Shown here piece by piece: positions 7,006-13,771 of a DNA stretch of 13,771 bases (its first letter is position 1; each line of letters opens with the position of its first letter). The notes beneath the pieces are model-generated. The model searched no databases. It saw only the letters and a list, made by a program, of their open reading frames with translations, and had not been told where the DNA came from. Where the stretch lies: NCBI GenBank assembly GCA_902761395.1, contig CACWKJ010000012.1, forward strand, positions 1 to 13,771. Reading direction: 5' to 3'. Both the position numbers and the translations under genes were made by a program. This DNA is from an uncultured Elusimicrobium sp. (GTDB lineage: Bacteria; Elusimicrobiota; Endomicrobiia; Endomicrobiales; Endomicrobiaceae).

Positions 7006-7650
7006 ATGGAACACATAGTACTTTTTTCAATAATAGGAGCAATTTTAAGTGCCGATATAACAATGTTCGGTCAGTTTATGATTTCGAGGCCGATATTTTG
7101 CGGACCTTTATTCGGCTATATTTTGGGAGATATTCATACAGGTTTATGGATCGGCATGATTGTTGAAATGATGTGGATAAACGCCATTCCTATGGGAGTA
7201 TCGGTTCCCGTGGATTTAACTATGATGACAAGTTTAGCAGTTATATGGGCTTGTTCATTTTTTCAAGGTAGTCAGGAAGCGGCTATTTTTGCACTGGCAA
7301 TAGCTATACCTTTTGCATATTTATATAAAGAAGTTGATTTGGCAGGAAGACTTTTTAATACAAAAATAATGCATTGGGTTGAAAAAGGTCTTGAAAAAGG
7401 ATATGAAGGAAGAATATCGAAGGGAATTTATTTCGGTTTGTTACTGTTCTTTATAAGAACATCACTAATGTATGGCTTATTAATATTTTTGGGCGGTTTG
7501 TTGTATAAAGAAATGTATTCATATCTTCCGGTTCAGGTAATAGTTGCTTTTAAGAAATCATGGTATTATTTACCTGTTTTCGGTTTCGGGGCCGTGTTAT
7601 ATAATTTTAAAAATATAAAGATACCGTTTATAAAAAGACAAAATGATTAA
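7006..7650 (+). CDS. Mannose-family PTS EIIC membrane component
   Basis: Integral membrane EIIC subunit of the mannose/sorbose PTS, forming the sugar channel with EIID. 214 residues is on the short side for a family often near 230-270. The recognisable core is SADITMFGQFMISRPIFCGP followed by LGDIHTGLWIGMIVEMMWI (40-58). Hydrophobic stretches are at about 5-20, 30-58, 70-105, 140-165 and 175-198. No upstream extension is possible, because the GH57 stop is one codon before the ATG in the same frame. I see no good ribosome site (the nearest purine run, GGAAG at 6981-6985, is 20 nt away), so translation probably depends on ribosomes finishing GH57. The 3' end overlaps EIID by 8 nt. Family assignment is good; substrate is unknown. 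Confidence 0.85.
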   Translation: MEHIVLFSIIGAILSADITMFGQFMISRPIFCGPLFGYILGDIHTGLWIGMIVEMMWINAIPMGVSVPVDLTMMTSLAVIWACSFFQGSQEAAIFALAIAIPFAYLYKEVDLAGRLFNTKIMHWVEKGLEKGYEGRISKGIYFGLLLFFIRTSLMYGLLIFLGGLLYKEMYSYLPVQVIVAFKKSWYYLPVFGFGAVLYNFKNIKIPFIKRQND

Positions 7651-8419
7651 AAATTTTATTTTTTTAAGAACATTCTTTTTACAGGCTTTATGGAATTTTG
7701 AGAGATTACAAAATGTAGGATTTTTGTATATCTTATATCCTGTATTTAAAAGTTTATATAAAGATAAAGAAAAAAGAAAAGAAGCACTGTTAAGGCATAT
7801 AGGATTTTTTAATACTAATCCGTATATGGTAAATATAATAATTGCCATGGTTATTAATGCGGAAAATAACATTGCTTCCGGACAGGAAAAAAATATAAAA
7901 AAACCGGAAATGATTAAATCCGTTATGGCCGGTCCGACTGCTGCAATAGGTGATTATTTCTTTTGGGGAACGTGGAGACCTTTTGTTTCATTTATATCAA
8001 TACTGATGATAATTCTTTCCATGAATATGTTCAGTATTAATTTTTTATGGATAGCACCGGTAATATTTATTGTTGTATATAATATAGTTCATTTGGCATT
8101 TAGATATTGGTCGTTAATTATAAGTTTTAGATTAAATGAGAAAATGATAAAGTTGATTTCAAAATTGGAAATAAAATATATAGTAGATATTTTCAGAATA
8201 ATAGGGCTGGTTGTAATAACACTTGCAATATTTTTTTATTTTAAAACATTCGGCTTAATTCCGGTTATCGATTCCGAGTTACATAAGTTGGTTTATCCGG
8301 ATGTGTTGATATACGGAGCAATATTTTTAATAAGTTTTTTATTGGGCAGAATAAGGCCTGTTATAATGTTTTATTTTGCACTGATTTTTAGTTTTATATT
8401 AGGATATTTGGGGATATAA
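7643..8419 (+). CDS. Mannose-family PTS EIID membrane component
   Basis: EIID subunit of the mannose/sorbose PTS, 258 residues. The N-terminal half has the family signatures FFLQALWNFERLQNVGF (11-27), RHIGFFNTNPYM (51-62) and MAGPTAAIGDYFFWGTWRPF (95-114). The C-terminal half has hydrophobic segments at about 116-128, 133-152, 184-202, 222-236 and 240-256. It works with EIIC to move the sugar while EIIB phosphorylates it. The ATG at 7643 lies inside the end of EIIC, and HPr follows 2 nt after the stop. Length is slightly below the usual 270-300 but all hallmark blocks are present, so it looks functional. Confidence 0.93.
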   Translation: MIKNFIFLRTFFLQALWNFERLQNVGFLYILYPVFKSLYKDKEKRKEALLRHIGFFNTNPYMVNIIIAMVINAENNIASGQEKNIKKPEMIKSVMAGPTAAIGDYFFWGTWRPFVSFISILMIILSMNMFSINFLWIAPVIFIVVYNIVHLAFRYWSLIISFRLNEKMIKLISKLEIKYIVDIFRIIGLVVITLAIFFYFKTFGLIPVIDSELHKLVYPDVLIYGAIFLISFLLGRIRPVIMFYFALIFSFILGYLGI

Positions 8420-8421
8420 AA

Positions 8422-8691
8422 ATGAAAGAACAAAATGTAAAGATCGTCAACAAATTAGGACTTCATGCCAGACCAGCTTCTTTAATTGTTCAAACAGCTA
8501 TGGGTTTTTCTTCCAATATATATATAATTAAAGATGAGATAAAAGTTGATGCTAAAAGTATTATGGGAATTTTGATGCTTGCTGCTGCTTGCGGAACGGA
8601 ACTTAAACTTCGAACTGAAGGAACCGACGAGGAACAGGCATTGGCAAAAATGGTGGAAATATTTAATAACGGTTTCGGAGAGGAAATATAA
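8422..8691 (+). CDS. ptsH: Phosphocarrier protein HPr
   Basis: HPr, 89 residues, the general phosphocarrier between EI and all EIIA proteins. The catalytic His15 lies in KLGLHARPAS (11-20) and the regulatory Ser46 in VDAKSIMGI (42-50). Having both sites intact matters because HprK, which phosphorylates Ser46, is encoded in the same operon. In Firmicutes that reaction drives carbon catabolite repression through CcpA; no CcpA is visible here, so the output is unknown. It starts 2 nt after EIID with GGGGA at 8410-8414, and its TAA shares one base with the ptsI ATG (TAATG at 8689-8693). The Ser46 context favours classical HPr over an NPr-type paralogue. Confidence 0.96.
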   Translation: MKEQNVKIVNKLGLHARPASLIVQTAMGFSSNIYIIKDEIKVDAKSIMGILMLAAACGTELKLRTEGTDEEQALAKMVEIFNNGFGEEI

Positions 8692-10439
8692 TGAAACAAA
8701 ACAACATTATTTTAAACGGTATTGCCGCATCATCCGGTGTTGCGATAGGCAAAGTTTTTGTTTTGGAAGAAGATGAATTTCTTGTAGAGAAAAAAGAAAT
8801 TTCCGGTATTCAAATAAAGCAGGAACTTAATCGTTTAAAAGATGCTATGGATAAAACCAAAATAGAGCTTGAAGACAACAAGAAAGAGTTAAGTAAAGTT
8901 GTAGGCGGTAATTATGCTAAAATTGCAGCTGCTCATCTTCTTATTTTAAACGATCCTATGGTGAAAAACGAAATTATAAAGATGATAAAAGAAGGTGTTA
9001 ATGTCGAGTATGCTTTACATAAGGTTGTAGAAAACTTTGCCAAAACATTTGATTCTATAGATAACGATTATTTTAGAGAAAGGAAACATGACCTTTTAGA
9101 TGTTGCAAGAAAAGTTATGAGAAACCTTTTTGGTAAAGACAAAAAGAACTTATCAAATCTGGAGGAAGATTCTATAGTTGTTGCAAAAACTCTTACTCCT
9201 GCCGATACTGTTACAATGAAAGAAGTAATGATAAAAGGATTTGTGACAGAAATAGGAGGAAAAACATCTCATACCGCACTTGTGGCGCAAAGTCTTGAAA
9301 TTCCGGCTGTTGTAGGTTTAAAAGATATAACTCATCAAGTTAAGCAGGGAATGTCTATTATTGTTGATGGAAATTTGGGATTGGTTATTTTAGATCCGTC
9401 CGAAGAAACTATAGACAATTACAAACGTGAATATGAAATACAAATCTCAAATAAAAAAGAACTGGAAAAATTTAAAGATTTGCCTGCAGTAACTACAGAT
9501 GGCAGAGAAGTTATTTTGGGGGCCAATATAGAAAATCCCGAAGAGGCAAGATCTGCTCTCAGACACGGAGCCAATGCCATAGGATTATATAGAAGCGAAT
9601 TTATGTATTTGTCGAGAAAAACAATGCCTACGGAAGAAGAACATTACCAAAATTACAGTAAAGTGGCAAAGATGATGATGCCGTATGAGGTTATAATAAG
9701 AACTATAGATTTAGGCGGAGATAAAATTGCAAGATTGGGACTTATGAATATAGGCAGAGAAGCCAATCCTTTTATGGGACTTAGAGCAATAAGATTTTGT
9801 TTGAAATATCCGGAAATATTTAAATCGCAACTAAAAGGAATTTTAAGAGCATCGGTTCACGGAAATATAAAAATAATGTATCCTATGATTTCAAGAATTT
9901 CCGAAATAAAAGAAGCCAACAGAATACTTGAACAGGCAAAAGAAGAATTGAGAAAAGAGGGGAAGAAATTTAAAGAAGATATAGAAGTAGGTGTTATGAT
10001 AGAAGTTCCTTCAGCAGCCATAATTTCCGATGTAATTGCAAAAGAAGTGGATTTCTTATCAATTGGTACAAATGACTTAATACAATATACAATGGCGGTA
10101 GACAGAGTAAATGCGGATGTGGCACACTTATATACTCCTATGCACCCTGCAATTTTAAGATTATTGAAAATAATAATAGATTCGGCACATGCTGCGGGAA
10201 AAAATGTGGGAATGTGCGGAGAAATGGCCGGAGATCCTGCATATACTGTTGTTTTATTGGGATTAGGCCTTGATGAGTTCAGTATGTCTGCGGTTCAAAT
10301 ACCAAAAGTTAAAAAAATTATAAGAAGTGTTTCCAAATCCGCCGCCAAGACTTTAGTTGAACAATTATTAAAGTGTTCAAGTATGCACGAAATAGATATA
10401 ACGATGAAAAAATTTAAATACAAACAAAATTTCTTTTAA
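8691..10439 (+). CDS. ptsI: PTS enzyme I (PEP-protein phosphotransferase)
   Basis: Enzyme I, 582 residues, full length, which transfers phosphate from PEP to HPr-His15 in the cytoplasm. The N-terminal HPr-binding part leads to the phosphohistidine domain with GGKTSHTALVAQ (189-200) and active His194. The PEP-binding barrel has GLYRSEF (298-304), RTIDLGGDK (337-345), GLRAIR (363-368), MIEVPSA (436-442), IGTNDLIQY (458-466) and DRVN (471-474). The active-site Cys509 lies in GMCGEMAGDP (507-516). There is no GAF domain, so it is the sugar-type EI and not EI-Ntr. GGAGAGGA at 8677-8684 is the ribosome site, within the end of ptsH. It is the last gene of the + strand run, 28 bp from a convergent gene. 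Confidence 0.97.
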   Translation: MKQNNIILNGIAASSGVAIGKVFVLEEDEFLVEKKEISGIQIKQELNRLKDAMDKTKIELEDNKKELSKVVGGNYAKIAAAHLLILNDPMVKNEIIKMIKEGVNVEYALHKVVENFAKTFDSIDNDYFRERKHDLLDVARKVMRNLFGKDKKNLSNLEEDSIVVAKTLTPADTVTMKEVMIKGFVTEIGGKTSHTALVAQSLEIPAVVGLKDITHQVKQGMSIIVDGNLGLVILDPSEETIDNYKREYEIQISNKKELEKFKDLPAVTTDGREVILGANIENPEEARSALRHGANAIGLYRSEFMYLSRKTMPTEEEHYQNYSKVAKMMMPYEVIIRTIDLGGDKIARLGLMNIGREANPFMGLRAIRFCLKYPEIFKSQLKGILRASVHGNIKIMYPMISRISEIKEANRILEQAKEELRKEGKKFKEDIEVGVMIEVPSAAIISDVIAKEVDFLSIGTNDLIQYTMAVDRVNADVAHLYTPMHPAILRLLKIIIDSAHAAGKNVGMCGEMAGDPAYTVVLLGLGLDEFSMSAVQIPKVKKIIRSVSKSAAKTLVEQLLKCSSMHEIDITMKKFKYKQNFF

Positions 10440-10468
10440 TAAATATTTGTTTTATAAAAATTTTTATT
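10438..10468. terminator. Possible bidirectional A/T-rich terminator
   Basis: Between the convergent stop codons, 10438-10448 and 10458-10468 can pair in 10 of 11 positions with a 9-nt loop. A nested perfect palindrome spans 10454-10467. There are no G-C pairs in the stem, so as an intrinsic terminator it would be weak, and the genome is AT-rich enough for such repeats to arise by chance. Its support is position: it fills the whole gap between two opposing transcription units. Confidence 0.35.
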
Positions 10469-11844
10469 TAGTTGTTATCATCATCATTATCATTATAAAC
10501 TATTATATTGTCTCTTCCTGAATTCTTTGCTTTATAAAGAGCCTTGTCGGCATTTCCTATTAAAGTATCTATATCGTTGCTTTTGTCGTATTTTGAAATT
10601 CCTATACTTATTGTAACGGAAAAAGTTTTTTTACCGTCTTTAAAATTTATATTCTTTATACTTTTTCGTATTTTTTCGGCAATATCAACAACTTTTGCCT
10701 GTGTTACGGATGGCAACATTACTATGAATTCTTCTCCTCCGTATCTTCCTACGATATCTCCTCGTCTTACTGACGATGAAATTGTTGTGGCTGTTGCTTT
10801 TAAAACATCGTCACCTACCAAATGTCCGTAAGTATCATTTATATTTTTAAAATGGTCTATATCCAACATCATCAAATAAAATGTAGTGTTATATCTTTTT
10901 GCTATTTCTATTTCCGAATATAATTTTCCGAGGAAAAATCTTTTTAAATACAGTCCTGTTAATCCGTCTATTCTTGCTTTTTCTTTAAGTTCCGAAAACA
11001 GCATTATTCTTTTTGTTCCCAATTTTAAATGAGGAATAAAGAATTCACCCTCTTCCAAATATATTTGAGAATATTCAGGTTCAACTACTAAAAAAGTACA
11101 GGAATTTAATTGATTGTCTATTATCATCGGCCATGCAATTACGGGTTTTTTTTCAATGTCAAATAAAGATTTTATTATAGCCGGCCCCTTTATTGAACGG
11201 ATTTCTTCATTGTTGTTGATTAAAGAAAACCATTGTTCCTTTTTATCATCTTTTAATCTTGATAAAATTTTTAGATTTCTTTTTCCGTCTTTTTCAACTT
11301 CACTGTTGTTTTTTGTTGTGATAACGACATAACAAACACCTGCTCTTGTTTCCAAAATATTTAGTAATCCGTTTGCCAAATCTTCGGGAACGTCCATGTT
11401 TTTAGTTAAATCTTTTGAGATTATATAAAAGTGTGTAATTCTTTCGAGTTTTTTTTCTAGAGACTCTCTTTTGTCCGAAAGACTTTTTTCTTCGTTAATT
11501 AATTCCTCTTTATAAAAACGTAATTCATTATTTCTTCTTTTTAAGTTTGGATATTGTATTACTTTTCTGTTTGAAAACAAAAGTAGAATAGGCAGCATAG
11601 GAATGAAAATTAATGAAATTATTAAAGTCTCATGTGAAAAGCCGAAAGTGAAAAAAGAAGTAAATATTGCCGTTCCGCAGAAGGCTATATAATAGGTAAA
11701 GTTTATTTTTACCGAAAGCATTGAAAGAGGTAAAAGAAAAAGTATCAACAGGTATTTTATGTAAGCGGCATTAACTTTATTATAAGCGATAAAAAAACAT
11801 ATCAATATAATAAGTAATTTTAAATAAAATAATACCTTTTTCAT
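10468..11844 (-). CDS. Membrane-anchored diguanylate cyclase (TM, coiled coil, sensor region, GGDEF)
   Basis: Probable diguanylate cyclase making the second messenger c-di-GMP. About 458 residues. Four hydrophobic segments (about 4-21, 30-47, 50-67, 72-91) precede a charged coiled-coil-like helix (103-137), a GAF-like sensor region (about 140-285) and a GGDEF domain (about 290-450). The domain starts at DGLTGLYLKRFF and contains DIDHFKNINDTYGH (328-341) and the active GGEEF (369-373). The inhibitory RxxD site is RRGD (360-363). I choose the ATG at 11844-11842, which overlaps the upstream gene's stop as ATGA and has AGAGAG 8 nt upstream; an extension to a TTG at 11868 is possible but less likely. 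The C-terminal tail is a low-complexity Asp/Asn run. The input signal is unknown; the GAF call is by shape and weaker than the GGDEF call. Confidence 0.9.
   Translation of the reverse strand: MKKVLFYLKLLIILICFFIAYNKVNAAYIKYLLILFLLPLSMLSVKINFTYYIAFCGTAIFTSFFTFGFSHETLIISLIFIPMLPILLLFSNRKVIQYPNLKRRNNELRFYKEELINEEKSLSDKRESLEKKLERITHFYIISKDLTKNMDVPEDLANGLLNILETRAGVCYVVITTKNNSEVEKDGKRNLKILSRLKDDKKEQWFSLINNNEEIRSIKGPAIIKSLFDIEKKPVIAWPMIIDNQLNSCTFLVVEPEYSQIYLEEGEFFIPHLKLGTKRIMLFSELKEKARIDGLTGLYLKRFFLGKLYSEIEIAKRYNTTFYLMMLDIDHFKNINDTYGHLVGDDVLKATATTISSSVRRGDIVGRYGGEEFIVMLPSVTQAKVVDIAEKIRKSIKNINFKDGKKTFSVTISIGISKYDKSNDIDTLIGNADKALYKAKNSGRDNIIVYNDNDDDNN
10471..10494 (-). repeat. Short trinucleotide repeat coding an Asp/Asn tail
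   Basis: An imperfect GAT/AAT/AAC triplet run (read on the - strand) encodes the acidic low-complexity end of the diguanylate cyclase. It holds roughly eight triplets, mixing Asp and Asn codons. It could vary in length by slippage without breaking frame. Confidence 0.6.
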
Positions 11845-13220
11845 TGCTTTTGCTCTCTGTAAATACAAGTTTGGTTTCTTCCGTTCTTTTTTGCCGTATA
11901 TAAAGCATCATCGGCTTTTTTTATAATTTCGTCCGGATTTAATTCATCTTTTAATTCCGCAATACCTATACTTATTGTCTTTTTTATTTGTATCGGATGA
12001 TAACTTTCTATAGGCATAAAAAACTTTTCTTCTTCTACCATTTTACGAACTTCTTCAAGTATTTTATAACTTTCGTTGATTGTTGTATGGTACATCAATA
12101 CTGCAAATTCTTCACCGCCATATCGTGATAATACATCCACTGCTCTAAATCTTCTTCTTAAAATATTTGATAATTGCTTTAAGAAAGTGTCTCCGGCTAA
12201 ATGTCCGTATGTATCATTAACTTTTTTAAAGTAATCAATATCTATCATTGCAACCGTAATAGGAATGCTGTTAGTTTTTGCTCTTTCTATTTCTTCCTGT
12301 AATCTTTCTATGAAATAAGCTCTTGTATATAGTCCGGTAAGTCCGTCGGTTATTGCCAATGCTTCAACCTTTTTAAACATTATTGCATTGTTTAAAATAA
12401 GTCCTATTAAACTGGCTAAAATAGATAGTAACCTAAGATCGTAATCGTCAAAAAACTCTTTTTTATCAGTACAATATCCTTTTATTGCACCCCAATAGTT
12501 GTTTTCTATTTCTATCGGAACTACGATTAAAGAAGAAATGTTTTTATAATCTGTTTCCGTAAATCTTCTGTCTTCTTCGGTGTTTGTTATCAGTAAAGGG
12601 ACTTTGTTGAATTTGGAATAATTTACAAAAATGTCTTTACTGGAGTGCCTTTTTATATTCCATTTTCCTTTAGATATAAATTTTTTTGTTAAGTTTTCCA
12701 ATAGTTTTATAAGATCTTTTTCGTTCATCGTGTTTTCTATAGAGTTGATCATTTGTTCAAAAGATTGGAATATTTGCATTCTTTGATTTATTGCATTTAT
12801 TTTGTTTTCATTGTTTGTTATCGATGATTGTATTAAAGTTAAATCCCTGTCTAAAACTTCATGCTCTACTTTTAACTTTATTTTTTCCGATATCCATAAT
12901 TGTCTGTATTTTTCAATTTCATAGAATGCAAGTATTATCCATAGAATTTCAACAACCAACAAAAATTTGTTTATGGTAGTAGTTGTTGCAATCGTAAAAA
13001 CTCCCGCGGATACCGCAAAAGCTATCAGTACTCCTCCGAATACACTTCCGGAAAATATATACATTATTACAAAAACAATAAAAATAGAAGGAAAAACCAA
13101 TATCGGATATTGGAATAAAAAAAACAACCAAATAATAAAACATATTCCCGATAAAACAGGAATAAATACTGTTTTAAAAATATCTAATAAAAAAACTCTA
13201 TTCTTCTTTAAGTTTATCAT
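11841..13220 (-). CDS. Membrane-anchored GAF-GGDEF diguanylate cyclase
   Basis: Second probable diguanylate cyclase, 459 residues, with the same architecture as its downstream neighbour. Hydrophobic segments (about 14-36, 39-57, 59-78, 85-101) are followed by a helical linker (104-150), a GAF domain (about 150-285, with SLIVVPIEIENNYWGAIKGY) and a GGDEF domain (about 288-455). It contains DGLTGLYTRAYF, DIDYFKKVNDTYGHLAGD, RAVD as the RxxD product-inhibition site (359-362) and active GGEEF (368-372). The GAF part suggests control by a small ligand or redox state, not identifiable here. The ATG at 13220-13218 lies inside the end of the upstream SpoVG-like gene with a weak AAAAGAGA just before it, and its TGA overlaps the next gene in ATGA, so translation of the three is probably coupled. 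Confidence 0.92.
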   Translation of the reverse strand: MINLKKNRVFLLDIFKTVFIPVLSGICFIIWLFFLFQYPILVFPSIFIVFVIMYIFSGSVFGGVLIAFAVSAGVFTIATTTTINKFLLVVEILWIILAFYEIEKYRQLWISEKIKLKVEHEVLDRDLTLIQSSITNNENKINAINQRMQIFQSFEQMINSIENTMNEKDLIKLLENLTKKFISKGKWNIKRHSSKDIFVNYSKFNKVPLLITNTEEDRRFTETDYKNISSLIVVPIEIENNYWGAIKGYCTDKKEFFDDYDLRLLSILASLIGLILNNAIMFKKVEALAITDGLTGLYTRAYFIERLQEEIERAKTNSIPITVAMIDIDYFKKVNDTYGHLAGDTFLKQLSNILRRRFRAVDVLSRYGGEEFAVLMYHTTINESYKILEEVRKMVEEEKFFMPIESYHPIQIKKTISIGIAELKDELNPDEIIKKADDALYTAKKNGRNQTCIYREQKQ

Positions 13221-13770
13221 TGTCTCTTTTCTGTTTATAGTATTTTATTAATGCTGTTTCAATTTCGTCTTTTAATTTTTTATCTTTTATATCGAAAATT
13301 TTTCTCCATTTATCTTTCTCTTTTATTGACGGCCAAGAAACCCATAATCCGTATTTGCCGTTTAATATATTACAGTTTATTTCAATTTCGTCATTGAATA
13401 TTACAGACATAAAGGCTAATATTGTTTTAGGCTTTTTTACAATACTGCATTTATTTATTTTATATTCTGTTTTCCCGTTAAACCTGTCGCTGACAATTTT
13501 TTCTTTATTGTTTATTTTGTTTATAATTTCTTGTTTTGTTTTCCTGTTTAAAAAAGAAAAGAAATAATATTTTGTTCCTTTGCTCTCATAAAAAGGAGAC
13601 AGTAATTTGTCATCTGCTAATACAAAATCCTGCAGATATAAAATATTGTTTAGTTCAATATTTATTTTGTTATTCTTATTCGTTACCTTTGTCAAATTCA
13701 AATCCAAAGCATAACTGTTAACGCAAAACAAAAAGAGTAATAATATAAGTAAAATTTTTTTTATATGCAT
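13198..13770 (-). CDS. Exported protein with SpoVG-like domain(s)
   Basis: 190-residue protein with a clear N-terminal signal peptide (KK, then a Leu/Ile/Phe core at 6-17, likely cleavage near NSYA at 18-21). Residues about 104-180 resemble SpoVG: LAFMSVIFNDEIEINCNILN, then GKYGLWVSWPS, then a helix KDKKLKDEIETALIKYY. This matches SpoVG's order of strand, 'asitldd', 'GLFVAMPS' and C-terminal helix. Residues about 23-88 may be a second, degenerate copy (INIELNNILYLQDFVLADD, GTKYYFFSF, KTKQEIINKI). Known SpoVG proteins are cytoplasmic nucleic-acid binders, so an exported version is odd. The gene overlaps the downstream GGDEF gene by 23 nt. The ATG is one base from the window edge, so the ribosome site cannot be seen and an upstream start cannot be excluded. 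The domain call is by eye. Confidence 0.6.
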   Translation of the reverse strand: MHIKKILLILLLFLFCVNSYALDLNLTKVTNKNNKINIELNNILYLQDFVLADDKLLSPFYESKGTKYYFFSFLNRKTKQEIINKINNKEKIVSDRFNGKTEYKINKCSIVKKPKTILAFMSVIFNDEIEINCNILNGKYGLWVSWPSIKEKDKWRKIFDIKDKKLKDEIETALIKYYKQKRDNDKLKEE

Positions 13771-13771
13771 A

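Noticed and set aside
10544..10831. 95-codon + strand frame opposite the GGDEF domain
   Set aside because: It overlaps the conserved catalytic domain coded on the other strand, and its translation has no family features.
1..13771. CRISPR arrays, transposases, integrases, attachment sites, tRNA or rRNA genes
   Set aside because: No regularly spaced direct repeats, recombinase motifs or RNA-gene signatures were seen, and nearly the whole window is filled by identified coding sequence.

Overview
The window is a low-GC (roughly 30% by eye, not counted), gene-dense bacterial segment. Lys, Asn and Ile are frequent, AGA is the common Arg codon, and TAA, TGA and TAG all act as stops (standard code). 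It combines an HPr kinase, RapZ, YvcK/GlmR, EIIA-Ntr and a mannose-family PTS with a full-length GH57 enzyme. That mix is not a typical Firmicute or gammaproteobacterial layout. It resembles PTS clusters of Gram-negative lineages carrying HprK (Elusimicrobiota/Endomicrobia, deltaproteobacteria-like groups). My best guess is a host-associated Elusimicrobiota-type bacterium, but this is inference and no phylogenetic marker is present to prove it.

Positions 1-186 are an AT-rich leader with no gene I can support, ending in a probable promoter and a clear Shine-Dalgarno site. Positions 187-10439 (+ strand) form one tightly packed 12-gene run whose gaps are 52 nt or less, with many start/stop overlaps: long-form hpf, ptsN (EIIA-Ntr), hprK, rapZ, yvcK, mannose-type PTS EIIA and EIIB, a GH57 glucanotransferase/amylase, PTS EIIC and EIID, ptsH (HPr) and ptsI (EI). 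These encode a complete PEP to EI to HPr to EIIA to EIIB to EIIC/EIID sugar-uptake chain plus its control layer. HprK can phosphorylate HPr on the conserved Ser46. EIIA-Ntr, RapZ and YvcK are regulators of nitrogen/carbon and cell-envelope precursor metabolism. HPF stores ribosomes when nutrients fall. The GH57 enzyme, placed between EIIB and EIIC, links intracellular alpha-glucan metabolism to sugar import.

The + strand run meets a convergent - strand cluster across only 28 bp that hold an A/T-only inverted repeat. Read in its own direction, that cluster (13770 to 10468) starts with a small exported protein with a SpoVG-like C-terminal domain, and possibly a second degenerate copy. Two membrane-anchored GAF-GGDEF diguanylate cyclases of the same architecture follow, both with intact GGEEF and RxxD inhibitory sites. 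These three genes overlap and are probably one transcript. The exported SpoVG-like protein and the split PTS/GH57 operon are the two least ordinary things here. I see no mobile element, CRISPR array, tRNA or rRNA.
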